Shown here: in pieces, positions 45,800 to 56,776 of the stretch | Numbering within the stretch: the first letter of the stretch is position 1 | Layout of the letters: every line of letters begins with the position of its first letter | Source of the DNA: Buddleja alternifolia | Lineage: Eukaryota > Streptophyta > Magnoliopsida > Lamiales > Scrophulariaceae | Length of the DNA stretch: 64,000 bases | Assembly: GCA_019426215.1 (NCBI GenBank) | Contig: CM033401.1 | Coordinates: forward strand, 15,629,134 to 15,693,133 | Direction of reading: 5' to 3' | Notes under the pieces: generated by a model | Told to the model about the DNA's origin: nothing | The model's database searches: none | The model's input: only the letters and a program-made list of their open reading frames with translations | Made by a program: the position numbers and the translations under genes

Positions 45800-46579
45800 T
45801 GATAAGAGTCGTTTTTACGTGTTTTTAAGCCCTTACGTTTATGTTTTAGATTCATTTATCAGTTTATTTATGCCACATATGCGTATAATCTATGTGCTTA
45901 TTGAGTAAACGTGGAAAATCACTGCAATTGACATAAAGTGCACAAAAACACAGTATTTCAGTGTATTTTGAAATCGAATTTGAGGAAGTTTTCTTCTACA
46001 AAGTTGTAACTCTCTGTCTTGGCTTCACGTGACAACTTGAATCATCCAAATCCGAGGTCCGTGGAGAAAGTTACGAAGAAAATACAATTACTGCGCTGAA
46101 AACCAAGAAAACGGTTCAGACTCTGCATCAGGCGCCTAGGCGCCACCTCACCCGCGCCTAGGCGCCAGCCAACTTATTCCCCAAGCCATTTAGTCCACCT
46201 GGACCGCGCCTAGGCGCCATTTAGGTCACGCCTGGGCGCCGATACAGCGGTTTTGAAGGTATAAAGGCCAAAAATGAAAGAAAAGAAAGGGGGTCTCGGT
46301 TTTTAGGCCCTTTTGGGGCTAAAAATAGCCATCTAAATCATATTTTGGAGGACAAGAAGGAGGAAGGGCAAGGAATTGGAGCTTCCAACTTGATTTCATC
46401 ATCAACCAAGTGTATTAGGGAGTTTTCCATTGCTTTCATTATATATTTGTCAATGAATAAATACATGTTTGCTTTAGATTTTCTTGTACCATTGTTTATG
46501 AACTAGATCTATAAGACTAAGGCCATGTGAAGGCCTATTTGTGAAGTATCTATATAATATTTGTTTGTTTGAATCAATT

Positions 46580-47922
46580 ATCAACGGACATTTATTTCCA
46601 ACGGGAAATAAATTCAAATGCATTAAATGCTTGATGAGAGCATTAAATGTGATAAGCTATTGTGACTTGTGGACAAGCCATCTTTTGACTAGACTATCAA
46701 TTTTCAGAGTTCAAAACCTGCTCCTGTCCAATCGGAACAAGCAGATTTTCAGGAATGTCAGAAAAAAGGTCTATTTAACGCGCTGCGTGAGAGACATGCT
46801 CCTACATGTGTCCAACGGACAATTCCAGAGAAAATCTCTATAAATAGTACCTCTCAGCAAACCCTAATAACCAATGTTCATGCACAAAAAGCCAAAACTT
46901 TGTTGAAATTACTTGAAGAGAAAAGCTTATAATTTTTCATAGCCAATATTCCTCAAAGCTTTTCTATACATTCCAAGACAGTCGAAAATATTTCAAACAT
47001 CTTCTAAGAAGAACCCTACATTATTATTGAGATATTTCAAGTTGTTTGAACTTTCCCAAAATCAAACGAACTGTTAGAAAAACCCCATTCAAGCCTCACG
47101 ATCTGTGTGAAGTCGAAGTTGGATACTTGCATTATTTCTGGGTGAAAGAAGCAAAAGGATAGAAGTGTCCATCTCTCCCTATTGTGTAGAAGTTTCTGTG
47201 TGATTTTTCGAGAATCATTTTTAGTGGATTGCCTCCAAGTGTTCGAGGAGAAGAAGGATGTAGTTGGGATTACACCACTCAACGAACCTTTCAAACTTTG
47301 AGTTTTTTACTTTACTGTTATTTAATTATTATCATATCATTGCATAAATCGGTTAAGTAAACGCATTGATAAAATCATTCAAAGCTAAGCAACTAAAGAA
47401 AAATTTGTGACGCTAAAACCTTGCAAAAGGAAGACTTAAAATTATTTCGATGTGCTAACCTTGATTAAAGAACTAAACGCTTAAACCTATTTGGTTATAG
47501 TATTCAAATCTTGAGTCTAAGTTAACTTTATCTAAACGGTCTTCAAGTAGCCGCTCAGCCAAACGCCTACATTTTCAAGCGTCCAAACCGACTTTAATAC
47601 GAAACTTTTTAAAGTTGGAAAAGACTTTAGGGTCTCTTCAACCCCCCTTTCTAGACCCTTTCGTATGCCAGTTGGAACCAACAAGTGGTATCAGAGCGGT
47701 TGAAGTCGAAATTTTAAAATTTCCAAGCATAACTTCTTGTTTAGATCCTATTTTAAACATCTAGTTGCTTTTAAAACTTATCATGGCATTCGCTAAAGTT
47801 CCTAAATTGACCAAGTCAAACTATGACTCTTGGAAGGTCAAAGCGTTTACCTATCTTTGTTCCTGTGATGATGAAATGTGTGATATCATTTTAGAGGGGC
47901 CCATTCAAATTCTTAAAGTCAT
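46580..47922 (+). mobile_element. SIRE piece in array unit 3
   Basis: This has the same limits as unit 2, with a PBS near 47686 and gag ATG at 47783. It shares the unit 2 variants and has a few of its own (AAGGATGTAG, ACTTTGTTG). Confidence 0.9.
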
Positions 47923-49325
47923 TGATAAGAGTCGTTTTTACGTGTTTTTAAGCCCTTACGTTTATGTTTTAGATTCATTTATCAGTTTATTTATGCCACA
48001 TATGCGTATAATCTATGTGCTTATTGAGTAAACGTGGAAAATCACTGCAATTGACATAAAGTGCACAAAAACACAGTATTTCAGTGTATTTTGAAATCGA
48101 ATTTGAGGAAGTTTTCTTCTACAAAGTTGTAACTCTCTGTCTTGGCTTCACGTGACAACTTGAATCATCCAAATCCGAGGTCCGTGGAGAAAGTTACGAA
48201 GAAAATACAATTACTGCGCTGAAAACCAAGAAAACGGTTCAGACTCTGCATCAGGCGCCTAGGCGCCACCTCACCCGCGCCTAGGCGCCAGCCAACTTAT
48301 TCCCCAAGCCATTTAGTCCACCTGGACCGCGCCTAGGCGCCATTTAGGTCACGCCTGGGCGCCGATACAGCGGTTTTGAAGGTATAAAGGCCAAAAATGA
48401 AAGAAAAGAAAGGGGGTCTCGGTTTTTAGGCCCTTTTGGGGCTAAAAATAGCCATCTAAATCATATTTTGGAGGACAAGAAGGAGGAAGGGCAAGGAATT
48501 GGAGCTTCCAACTTGATTTCATCATCAACCAAGTGTATTAGGGAGTTTTCCATTGCTTTCATTATATATTTGTCAATGAATAAATACATGTTTGCTTTAG
48601 ATTTTCTTGTACCATTGTTTATGAACTAGATCTATAAGACTAAGGCCATGTGAAGGCCTATTTGTGAAGTATCTATATAATATTTGTTTGTTTGAATCAA
48701 TTCATGTGTTGCTATGTGTTGTGAATTTGTATTTGTTCTACGTACATGTGTTTGATCACCATGTGTTCGATAAATTGCCTAGGTGAATATTTCGAAAGAA
48801 ATTTGATCTAGGGTGCATGAAATTCACACCATAACCCGCAACCAATGAGGAATTGCCCTAGACATAGGTAAAGATTCCCGGGTGAAGTCGTTCGATTTTT
48901 ATCGAGGAAGCTCTAGTTTGTTAATGCATGCTTAGTGGTTAGATTTTCGGGTAGAAATACTTAGGAAACCATCACTTAAGTATAGGAGTCTATCACGAGA
49001 CATCGGTTATTCTTTACTTTAGGAGCTTTCACCATAGGAACATAAGTCTAATGATTCAATAAGATTCTTAATAAGGATATGGATCAAATTGAGCCTCCCA
49101 TGCGCCTTAGTCACTCTTCATATTTGAGTTTCAATCGTTCGCTCATCTTTGTTCTTGTTCTTTGCACTTTTATTTGAATTTACTCTTACTTTAATTGTTT
49201 ACTTCGTTACGAATCTTAAACTAAAATTCAAGTCTCCGTGGTTCGACAACCCGGACTTTTTGTCCATTTATTACTACACACGACTAGTGCACTTGCTACC
49301 AAGCACGTTAGCTTTTAGCGTGTCA
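47923..49325 (+). mobile_element. Terminal complete LTR of the X array (1403 bp)
   Basis: It has the same length as the 5' LTR and ends GCGTGTCA before the target duplication AATTC. Only this copy includes LTR positions 781-1403. Its first half shares 'gtaactctctg' with the third copy, so these two are closest. Confidence 0.9.
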
Positions 49326-50136
49326 AATTCCACCAAGCATAACCATGTGAAAACTTCAACAAAACACATGCATGCTGCCATTTTCTTGCTTTCCAGCGCA
49401 GTCTTAGTAGTTTCCTCATAAAAGTCTCCACAGATCTCCAAATGGGATGATTCAAGTCCCCATGTTCAGATAAAACATAGCTCTACAACTTTCCAGAAGG
49501 ACATTTTGTCCAATTCAGTCGCTAAGTATACCTAAATTACGTTTCAATATGGAGGTTGTTTCTAATTTGGCACCCATAAAGTAAATCTACCAAGAAACAC
49601 ACTTATGACAACCCCTCAACACATGTGCTGAATTATGGCCAAAATTGATTCTTACCCATCATATAATGCTGGAATTTAGGCTGAAAAGGAGTAACATTCG
49701 GACTATCCATGCCTAGACATGACTAGGAAGGCGTTGGGGCGTATCCTGGCACATGTACTTCTCTGTTCGGCGCAGCAATCGTATTTCCTTCACAATTATC
49801 TCTATAGACCTCCGATTTGGATGTTTCAAGTTCCCATTTGAAGATAAGACATACATCTAAAACTTTGTAGAAGGAAACTTTGTCTAAGTCGGTCTCGAAA
49901 TGTACGGAATTATCGCTCGAATGTGGTAGGAGATGCATAAACCGCCTAGGTGTTGAAAAACATGCTTGAACTTGTTTTGTACATCGTTTTTCTTCCCTTT
50001 TCTTCATGTATTCTCATTTATTACCTGTATTCACTTAACACACCTATTAAATGCAAATGTGACATGATTTAAGCAATAAGTGAATCCAAATCATAAGAAT
50101 TACGGTCTTAAAAACACGTAAAAACACCTCTTATCA

Positions 50137-50150
50137 ACACCCCCAAACTT
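50137..50150 (-). promoter_or_regulatory. Polypurine tract of Y
   Basis: The minus strand reads AAGTTTGGGGGTGT before the LTR start TGATAAG at 50136. Confidence 0.75.
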
Positions 50151-51795
50151 ATCAATTGCTCGACCTCGAGCAATAAGAGCTATAAGGCAAGACCAACATC
50201 ATTCAATGGGAGAAAACAAAACAACTAACTAACTCACTTTCGTGGAGTAAACGATTGCACTTAGCGGGTGCAACAAGCCTTTAAACCTTTGAGTTACCTC
50301 AAAGGACGAGTTATAGTCTCGTGAGGGTTTGCATAAGATATACCCACAAAATCTAGCAAATTTTCAATCCCAACCGAATCAACACATCTCAATATGATCA
50401 ACAAGGATGAATGGCATAAAATCAACGTTTTAAAGTTCACAAATATATATTTACATATCAACTACTTTTGCTCATGTGACACCAATACTTGAAACGACTC
50501 CCTAGGGTATAGTGAAAAATAAATCTAGGGTATTATAGTCGAGAGGCATCCTTACCAAATTTTGGACATTAATCCCATATCTATCAACTTTTGATCAAAC
50601 TCAAGGCACAAGAATTATAGAAAATCTCATAGCCATTTAAATTTCATTATCTCAAACATTCAACATTCAACATTCAATTCATATGGAATTTCCATTAAAC
50701 TTCATTAAGGCTAGATCATGTGCAATGTTTTATTCCATTAGGCTTTCTATGACACCCATGTAACAAGTTTTAGACCAATGACTCCCAAACTAGATAGTTT
50801 TGGGGCATTAAGTGTAGAGACACTCCTAAGGATTTAATCACTCGAGTATCAAAGGCCACGATATAAAACTACATCTTTTAAACAATTCACTTCTTTTGGC
50901 TTGATCATAGCTCAAATTATCATAATAGTACAGTATATAGGCATGAAACTTTTCACCTCCGGTACGTATTAGCCTGACCATTTTTGGTCATACCAAAATT
51001 CAACCTTTTCAATTCATTGTTAGCATATAAAATTACTACTCAACTTATAACCTTATGAGAAATCTAAGTTAATATTTCTGGAAATAATTCCTTAAGTGTC
51101 TTAAGATGGTTATCCTCTCAACTCCTCTACCTTCAATTTAAGTGCATTGTGAATCATCTAAAGAATCAATTCTAGTCTAAGGTCTCCACGAGCAATTTCA
51201 AAGATATATATATATATATATATTCCATTAAATTCAGATTATTTCAAGAATTCATGTCATTTTTCCAAGTCAATCAATTTCAATGCATCAATTGGAAGGA
51301 CTAAAAATTTTTCATGCTTGATTTTCTCAACAAAGATGCATATAAACATGATATCAAACAAACTTTCCCCAAATTCAAGTTAAAAATTAGGATTGCATTT
51401 TCAATATTCAAAATAGATACTCTTCTACCCCCAAACTTAAATCCAACATTGTCCCCAATGCTTTTACAACATGCATACACAAAGGTAAAAGAACACTTAC
51501 AACCAAGGATATTGAAGAACATCCTTCAGCTTCCAATGCATAATCCTATAGCTTCTCCTCCTCTCGAGTAAAATGAGCATGGTCCAAATTTGCATCATAT
51601 CTAACACTTCAACTTTTCAAACCATCAAGCATAAGAAAACATACATGCCAAAAGTGCATGTTTGAACACAACATAAAGAAACAAACTAAACAAAACAAAA
51701 ACAAAATCAAAAAGAAAAACAAACTTACAAACTTGGGTTGCCTCCCAAGAAGCGCTAGTTTAGAGTCGGTAGCTCGACTTTGTGCTCTTTGAGGT
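50151..51795 (-). other. 3' region of Y
   Basis: It aligns, on the opposite strand, with the 3' region of X. The post-integrase motif GGGAGGCAACCCAAG (minus strand) lies near 51735-51750, directly after the gag-protease gene. A (TA)n run lies near 51205-51222. Small open frames (51301-51571) are not supported as genes. Confidence 0.55.
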
Positions 51796-53936
51796 TCAAA
51801 TAGGTGGTCCATTTAACACGACCAAATCCTTGTCATGCCTCCTTTTAGCTCCATGGTCTACTTGCTTCCACTCATATTGCGGGATTTTGCAATAAGCCCT
51901 TTGTATTGGATGAGTCTTTTCAATCTTACGAGCACGGCGATGGGGTGGAATGTATTTCATGCATAAATCTTCTTTTCCCTCTTTGTTGTGTTTATCATAG
52001 GGAATCTCATCCTCCAACTCGAGTGTGCCCTTAGCCTTGCCATTTGCACATTTCTCATCAAGAGAAGGGTTAATAACATCGATATTGGAACAAGTAAGAT
52101 CATCCATAGATGGTTTCCTGTTATTAGAAGCATCAAATATCACTTTTACATCTCCTACCCTCAATGATAAATTACCTTTTCCCATGTCGATCTTGGCATT
52201 GCTAGTGACTAGGAAAGGTCTTCTTATAATCAAGGGCATCTCAACATCTTCCTCCATATCAAGGACCACAAAGTCAACCCGGAAAAAGAATTTGTCAACT
52301 TGTACAATAACATCTTCTATTATCCCCTTTGGTCTCTTAATTGATCCATCGGCGAGTTGGAGGCTCATTGATGTCGGTTTGGGATTTCCAAGGCCCAACT
52401 TCTTGAAGAGAGAATACGGGAGGAGATTGATACTTGCTCCTGTATTGCAAATAACCTTTTCAAAAGTAAGAGGGCCAATGGTGCACGGAATGGTGAGCCT
52501 CCCCGGGTCCTCACAAAGAGTCGCCACAATCCTACGGAAAATCTGATCCATATCCTTCTTTTTCGTTTTTTGTGCATTTGGAAATGGAAGACGAACCTCG
52601 ATGGGATGATGCGTTGGAGTTGAAGGGCCAGCTGTGGAGGATACAGAATGTGGCGCTTGGGCGTGATAATCGGCGCCTTGGCGCAGCGACAAGGGCGCCT
52701 GGGCGTGGATGGATGGGCCCTCGGGCGCATCAGTGCGAACATTGTCACCTTTTACCTGTTCGCCACTTCTCAAGGTAATTCCATAGCATTGCTCTTTCGG
52801 GTTCTTTTTCGTGTCACTTGGTAAAGTTCCCGGGGCTCTCTCGCTGATTGTCTTTGCCATTTGACCAATTTGTGTCTTCAAATCCTTCATATCCATCATT
52901 AAATCCGTCATCATAGTACGGAGTTCGTTGATTGCTGAATCCGATTTCTTTATTTCCTCATCAAGACGTTCATCGGTTGTAGGAGGCCTAACTTGCCTTT
53001 GTACATGAGGATTACCTTGCCTTTGAGCTTGGTTATTGTTGAATGGGGGCCTTGGTGCTTGATAGACGCCGGGATGGGCATTTTGTGCCGGATTGGGCCT
53101 CCTTGGAAAATTTTCGGGCACATGGAAGTTCAATTGAGGTCGATTGGCAATTCCAACATAGTTTACATTGCCAACCATTGTTTCCAAAGCAACTTCTTCG
53201 CCCAACTCTTGAACACAAGCAATCTTTTTAGTGGGTGTGACTTCTTCATCATCGGGATAGAGTTCATCTTCTCGGGCTAATTGCTCAATCTTGTCCCACA
53301 CACTTTGGCAATCGAGCCCAAGGAGATCACCACTGGCGCCAGCATTGAGCCTATTTCGGATGCGCGAACGGACTCCATCATGGAATCGTAATACTTGCTC
53401 GCTCAATCTTAGGTTGTGATCCGGACATTTTCGGAGCATGTTTTTATATCTAGCCCATGCCTCGGCTAAGGACTCATGATTCCCTGCTTAAACTCCTTAA
53501 TGTTGCTCCTTAGCTCATTGATTTTGGAGGGTGGAAAGAATTTGCTCAAAAAGGCATCAACCAATTGTCCCCATGTTGTGATGGATTGGGGTGGTAGAGA
53601 TTTGTACCACATGTTCGCCCTTTCCTTTAATGAGAAGTGGAAGACTCTTAGACGAATTGCATCGAGATCCCGTGGATGAAATTGGGTAGTCATGAGAGTA
53701 TCGTCTAAAGTCTCCAAATGCTCATGAGGTGATTCATGGGGCTCTCCATAGAAGGGTTCGCTTTGCACCATGCTAAAGATGTGTGACGGAATGTGATAAT
53801 TTGGTGCAAAGAAATTTGGAAAGACTACGGGCCCCGGTATAGTGTGGACCCTTGGAGGTAGACTTTCCCGGACCGATGGAAATCTTTGAGGAGGTGCCGG
53901 TTGCATAGCTTGGAGGAGAGGAGAGGATATTTTCAA
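51796..53936 (-). pseudogene. gag-protease of Athila-like element Y (frameshifted, catalytic Asp lost)
   Basis: The frame 53466-53936 holds the Gag N-terminus (SEPFYGEPHESPHEHLETL, FSLKERANMWYKSLPPQS, FFPPSKINELR). A 1-nt shift near 53480 moves to 51796-53439, which is open for 547 codons. This has the rest of Gag (RLNAGASGDLLGLD), a Pro/Gln/Asn-rich part and the protease domain. The active site reads CNTGASINLLP, where Athila proteases have Asp, so the catalytic residue is Asn (codon 52444-52446). After DMEEDVEMPLIIRRPFL the frame ends VVLNGPPI. RT, RNase H and integrase do not follow. No zinc knuckle is seen. Confidence 0.85.
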
Positions 53937-54660
53937 GTTTTATGCTTACAATTATGAGTAGCTAAGTTTTTATTTCGATTCAAGGGAGTTCATTTTGATT
54001 CACATGTTGTGAGACACGGAGCTTCATCTATCTATCTACGGTTTGATTATCTTTTGTTTCTTATTCTTAATGTTCATGCTTGTTTAGATAATAATCTAAG
54101 GTGCACATTAGTTGATTATCTATTACAATCTATTGCTAACAAATCTTCATAATCCGTAATTGTTATGTTTGATTTGTGCATGTAGCAATTAGGTTTTCAT
54201 GATTAGGATCCCAATTTTCGTTGATAACCTAAGGGAAACATTAGAGTAAATTAAATAGTTGGCGCTTGCTTAAACTATTGTTTATCCTTAGTCGCTTCTA
54301 ATTCGTTATGCTATTATTAACATGATTAGGATTGCTTAATACCGAGTCAGTTGATAATAAGAATTTAACCGGGTGCTGGGCTTTGGTTAATGATATACGG
54401 AAGTTAATAGGGATATAAATAGCTGGTTATTTATGTTCTTGGCTAAGTAATCAAAGAATAGATAGTATTTTAGGTGTCTATGATCAACTTGAATTGAAGA
54501 ACGAACTATCCTTGAATCGATGCTTTACATTTATTGAACTTCCTATTTAATTCCTGTCATTATTAATTCATCAAACAAACCTCCCCATTGAATATTATTT
54601 TGATCAACCAATCTCTAGGGTTCGACCTGGACTTACGAGTACTACAAATTTTTGTGAGAA
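53937..54660 (+). mobile_element. Fragment of another gypsy-type LTR (uncertain)
   Basis: The stretch has no gene. Near 54614 it reads CTCTAGGGTTCGACCTGG, which resembles the 'ctccgtggttcgacaacccgg' part of LTR X, in + orientation. It stands where the PBS and 5' LTR of Y are expected on the other strand, so it marks a rearrangement. Confidence 0.35.
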
Positions 54661-54777
54661 CAGTATAAACAAAGTAAGAATAAATTCAAATAAAATTTGT
54701 AAAGAACAAGAACAAAGATGAGCAAGTGATTTAAAACCAATTATAAAGGGAGACTAAGGCACATGCTAGGTTCAAAT
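54661..54777 (-). mobile_element. Truncated U5 end of an Athila-like LTR
   Basis: The minus strand matches LTR X from 'caaattgagcc' through 'gctcatctttgttcttgttc' to 'ttactttaattg'. It touches SIRE RT at 54778. It is probably what is left of the 5' LTR of Y. Confidence 0.65.
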
Positions 54778-55313
54778 TGAAGAGTGCTTTCCTGAATGGT
54801 AAAGTCCAAGAAGAAATTTATGTGGAGCAGCCACTGGGATTCATCAACAACCATGGCAAGAGTATGGTCTACAAGCTAGATAAGTCACTTTATGGCCTCG
54901 AGCATGGTATGACACTCTCTCTATTTTCCTCATTGGTAAAGGCTTTTCAAAAAGAAGCGTTGATAAAACGTTATTCAAAATTACCAATGACGAAGATATT
55001 CTCTTAGTCCAAATATATGTTGATTATATTATTTTTTGATCTACTAATAAGCGTCTGTGTGAGAAATTTTCAAAAATGATGCAAGAACAATTTGAAAGAA
55101 GCATGATGGGTGAATTAACTTTCTTCTTAGGATTACAAGTTAAACAACTCTCTAATGGCATATTTATAAACCAAGCTAAATATACAAGAGATATGATTAA
55201 GAAATTTGGTATGGAAAATGCATCATCTTCAAAAATTCCAATGAGCCAAACGCTTAATTTAGATAAAGATGAATGTGGGAAGAAAATTGATATAGAGATA
55301 TCATTAGATCACT
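54778..55313 (+). pseudogene. C-terminal part of the SIRE reverse transcriptase
   Basis: KSAFLNGKVQEEIYVEQPLGF resumes the gene cut at 17082. The catalytic box reads YVDY (55016-55027) with the last Asp lost, and a stop follows. The frame 55076-55313 continues MGELTFFLGLQVKQ, then GIFINQAKYTRDMIKKFGM. There are several shifts. The enzyme is inactive by sequence. Confidence 0.85.
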
Positions 55314-55953
55314 TCTTTATCTCACAACTAGTAGACTTGATATTATATTTTCAATATGCATGTGTTCACGCTTCCAAACCGACCCTAAAGAGTCACACTT
55401 AATTGCTGCCAAGAGAATCCTTAAATACCTAAAAGGCACACAACATGTGGGCTTATGGTATCCAAGGGACTCTTCTCTTGAACTAATTGAATACTCAGAT
55501 GCAGATTTTGCAGGATGCAAAATTGATCGAAAGAGTGCTAGTGGTACATGTCAATTTCTAGGTGATAGGTTAGTTTCATAGCATAGTAAGAAACAACAAT
55601 CCATAGCGAATTCTACAGCTAAAGCCAAGTATGTAGCCGCTGGAAGCTATTGTGCTAAAACTCTTTGGATGAGGCAACAACTTAGAGATTATGACATAAT
55701 CCTAGGTCCTACCCCCATTTATTGTGATAACTAAAGTGCTTTAGCCATGCCTCAAAACCCTATCCTTCATTCCAGAACCAAACATATTGACATTGGATAC
55801 CATTTCTTGCGTGACCATGTTCAAAAGAAAGATATCTCCATGCATTTTATTGGCACAGACAAACAATTAGCAGATATCTTCACGAGAGCGCTCAACGAAC
55901 AACGTTTTCTCACTTTAAAAAGTGAACTATGTATGATTGATTTAAACGCTTGA
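55314..55953 (+). pseudogene. RNase H of the SIRE element
   Basis: The frame from 55360 shows DPKESHLIAAKRILKYLKGT and YSDADFAGCKIDRKS (first Asp). After a TAG at 55579 the frame shows STAKAKYVAAGSY (the usual Glu of TEAE is changed) and PIYCDN, then a TAA. The end 55747-55953 reads HSRTKHIDIGYHFLRDHV and ends DLNA. The active site is damaged (Glu to Lys). Confidence 0.8.
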
Positions 55954-56776
55954 TCATTCAATACACCATACTTTATAGGCATAAAATTTAGGGGGAATTC
56001 ACCTTATTCTATGTTCAAATGATTTGAAAAGTACTAATTAATTGTCCAATTTAAGGGGAACCTAATTCAAGGGGAACCTTAAAAGGATAAAATTAGAAAA
56101 ATAAAAATGACCAAAATGTTTCTCTTTGCATTGGTCACAAGCACTTGTATTTTATGTATTAAAATCTCTTAGACGCTTCAAATTAAAAACATTCTCAGCG
56201 TCTGAACAATTTCTTAAAAAGAAGCTAAACACTTAACCAATTCCCAATTAGCGATTAGTACAAATGAATTTGAAAAGGTGTGCTACCTAACGCTAAATAG
56301 AGACAGTGGATAAGTCAGAGCAATTAATGTTGATGTGACATTCACTTGATCTAATCAAGAAAACCCAAAAGGTACTCATTACTTTTCAAAATGGCAGTCA
56401 AGCTAATGTACTCGCTTGTCCACACTACAATGTATTTCGGGCACGTACAGCTCACGCTGAATATCTTAAAAACTTTTGAAATTCAAAAAGTAACTGCAAA
56501 AGTAACTGCAGACACCAAATTTTATATTTTGTCTTTACCAAATGCAATTTCCATATTTATTGCTTATTTTCACATCCGCTAATATGGAATTTACGGCACA
56601 GATTTAACTTCTTCGACACGTGGCCATATCATGATTGATCAGTTATTTTTCCTTCTTTATAAATTCAAGAAATTGCAGAAATATTCATTTTATCACTCTC
56701 ATATTTTTAAAAACCTTTTGCAAATTCTCTCTCTTCTTCAAAACAACTAAATCAAGGTTCTTCAATCTTTTAAAAA
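55954..56776 (+). other. Spacer between pol and the envelope-like region of SIRE
   Basis: No gene is supported. Purine tracts like TTTAGGGGGAATTC (about 55988-56001) and AAGGGGAACC (about 56054 and 56071) occur. They resemble polypurine tracts. The small frame 56391-56582 has no known domain. Confidence 0.45.

Larger units (their letters stand above)
36689..49325 (+). mobile_element. Athila-like element 'X': gag only, 3' LTR expanded into a chimeric array
   Basis: The 5' LTR (36689-38091), tRNA-Asp PBS, intact gag (38212-39882), long 3' region, polypurine tract (41540-41553) and an expanded 3' LTR array (41554-49325) follow in order. AATTC lies at 36684-36688 and 49326-49330, a perfect target duplication around the whole composite. 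The pol region is absent. Gag is followed closely by the GGGAGGCAACCCAAG motif that in Athila elements lies after integrase. By eye about a dozen differences separate the two LTR ends, so the insertion is young. Confidence 0.88.
41554..49325 (+). repeat. Chimeric tandem array: (Athila LTR 1-780 + SIRE LTR-gag piece) x3 + full LTR
   Basis: Athila-like LTR copies start at 41554, 43677, 45800 and 47923, exactly 2123 bp apart. In the first three the LTR stops at its position 780 and switches to SIRE sequence (1343 bp: LTR part, PBS and gag start). The SIRE gag is then cut by the next LTR start. The fourth LTR is complete and ends at 49325. The array length is 7772 bp = 3 x 2123 + 1403. Units are nearly identical. 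The first LTR piece shares variants with the 5' LTR, while copies 2-4 share others ('gacataaag', 'gacaactt'). Confidence 0.93.
35923..50136 (-). mobile_element. 3' LTR of Y on the minus strand, split by element X
   Basis: The minus strand starts TGATAAGAGG at 50136 next to the polypurine tract (50137-50150). It runs to 49326, and resumes at 36683 to about 35892. Element X with its duplication AATTC lies between. The U5 end is missing, as in the + oriented copy, with which it forms the palindrome. Confidence 0.8.
34299..54777 (-). mobile_element. Rearranged Athila-like block 'Y' (inverted LTRs, gag-protease only)
   Basis: From left to right it holds a + oriented Y LTR (34299-35891), an inverted Y LTR (35923-36683 plus 49326-50136, split by element X) and a polypurine tract. 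A minus-strand gag-protease gene (51796-53936), a piece of another LTR and a truncated LTR end (54661-54777) follow. RT, RNase H and integrase are missing. The block lies between two copies of a SIRE RT segment of about 50 bp instead of a 5-bp duplication, so it did not enter or did not survive as a normal element. Confidence 0.75.

Noticed and set aside
41554..49325. Ordinary tandem copies of one LTR retrotransposon
   Set aside because: The sequence between LTRs is not the element's own interior but a piece of another superfamily, and the first three LTRs stop at position 780.
52640..52730. GCGCC runs in Y gag as the same element as the LTR X palindromes
   Set aside because: They encode a repeated HAQAP peptide in frame and lack the CCTAGG centre, so shared origin is not shown.
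53937..54660. 5' LTR of Y
   Set aside because: No minus-strand PBS or LTR end is present. The sequence resembles an LTR end in the opposite orientation.
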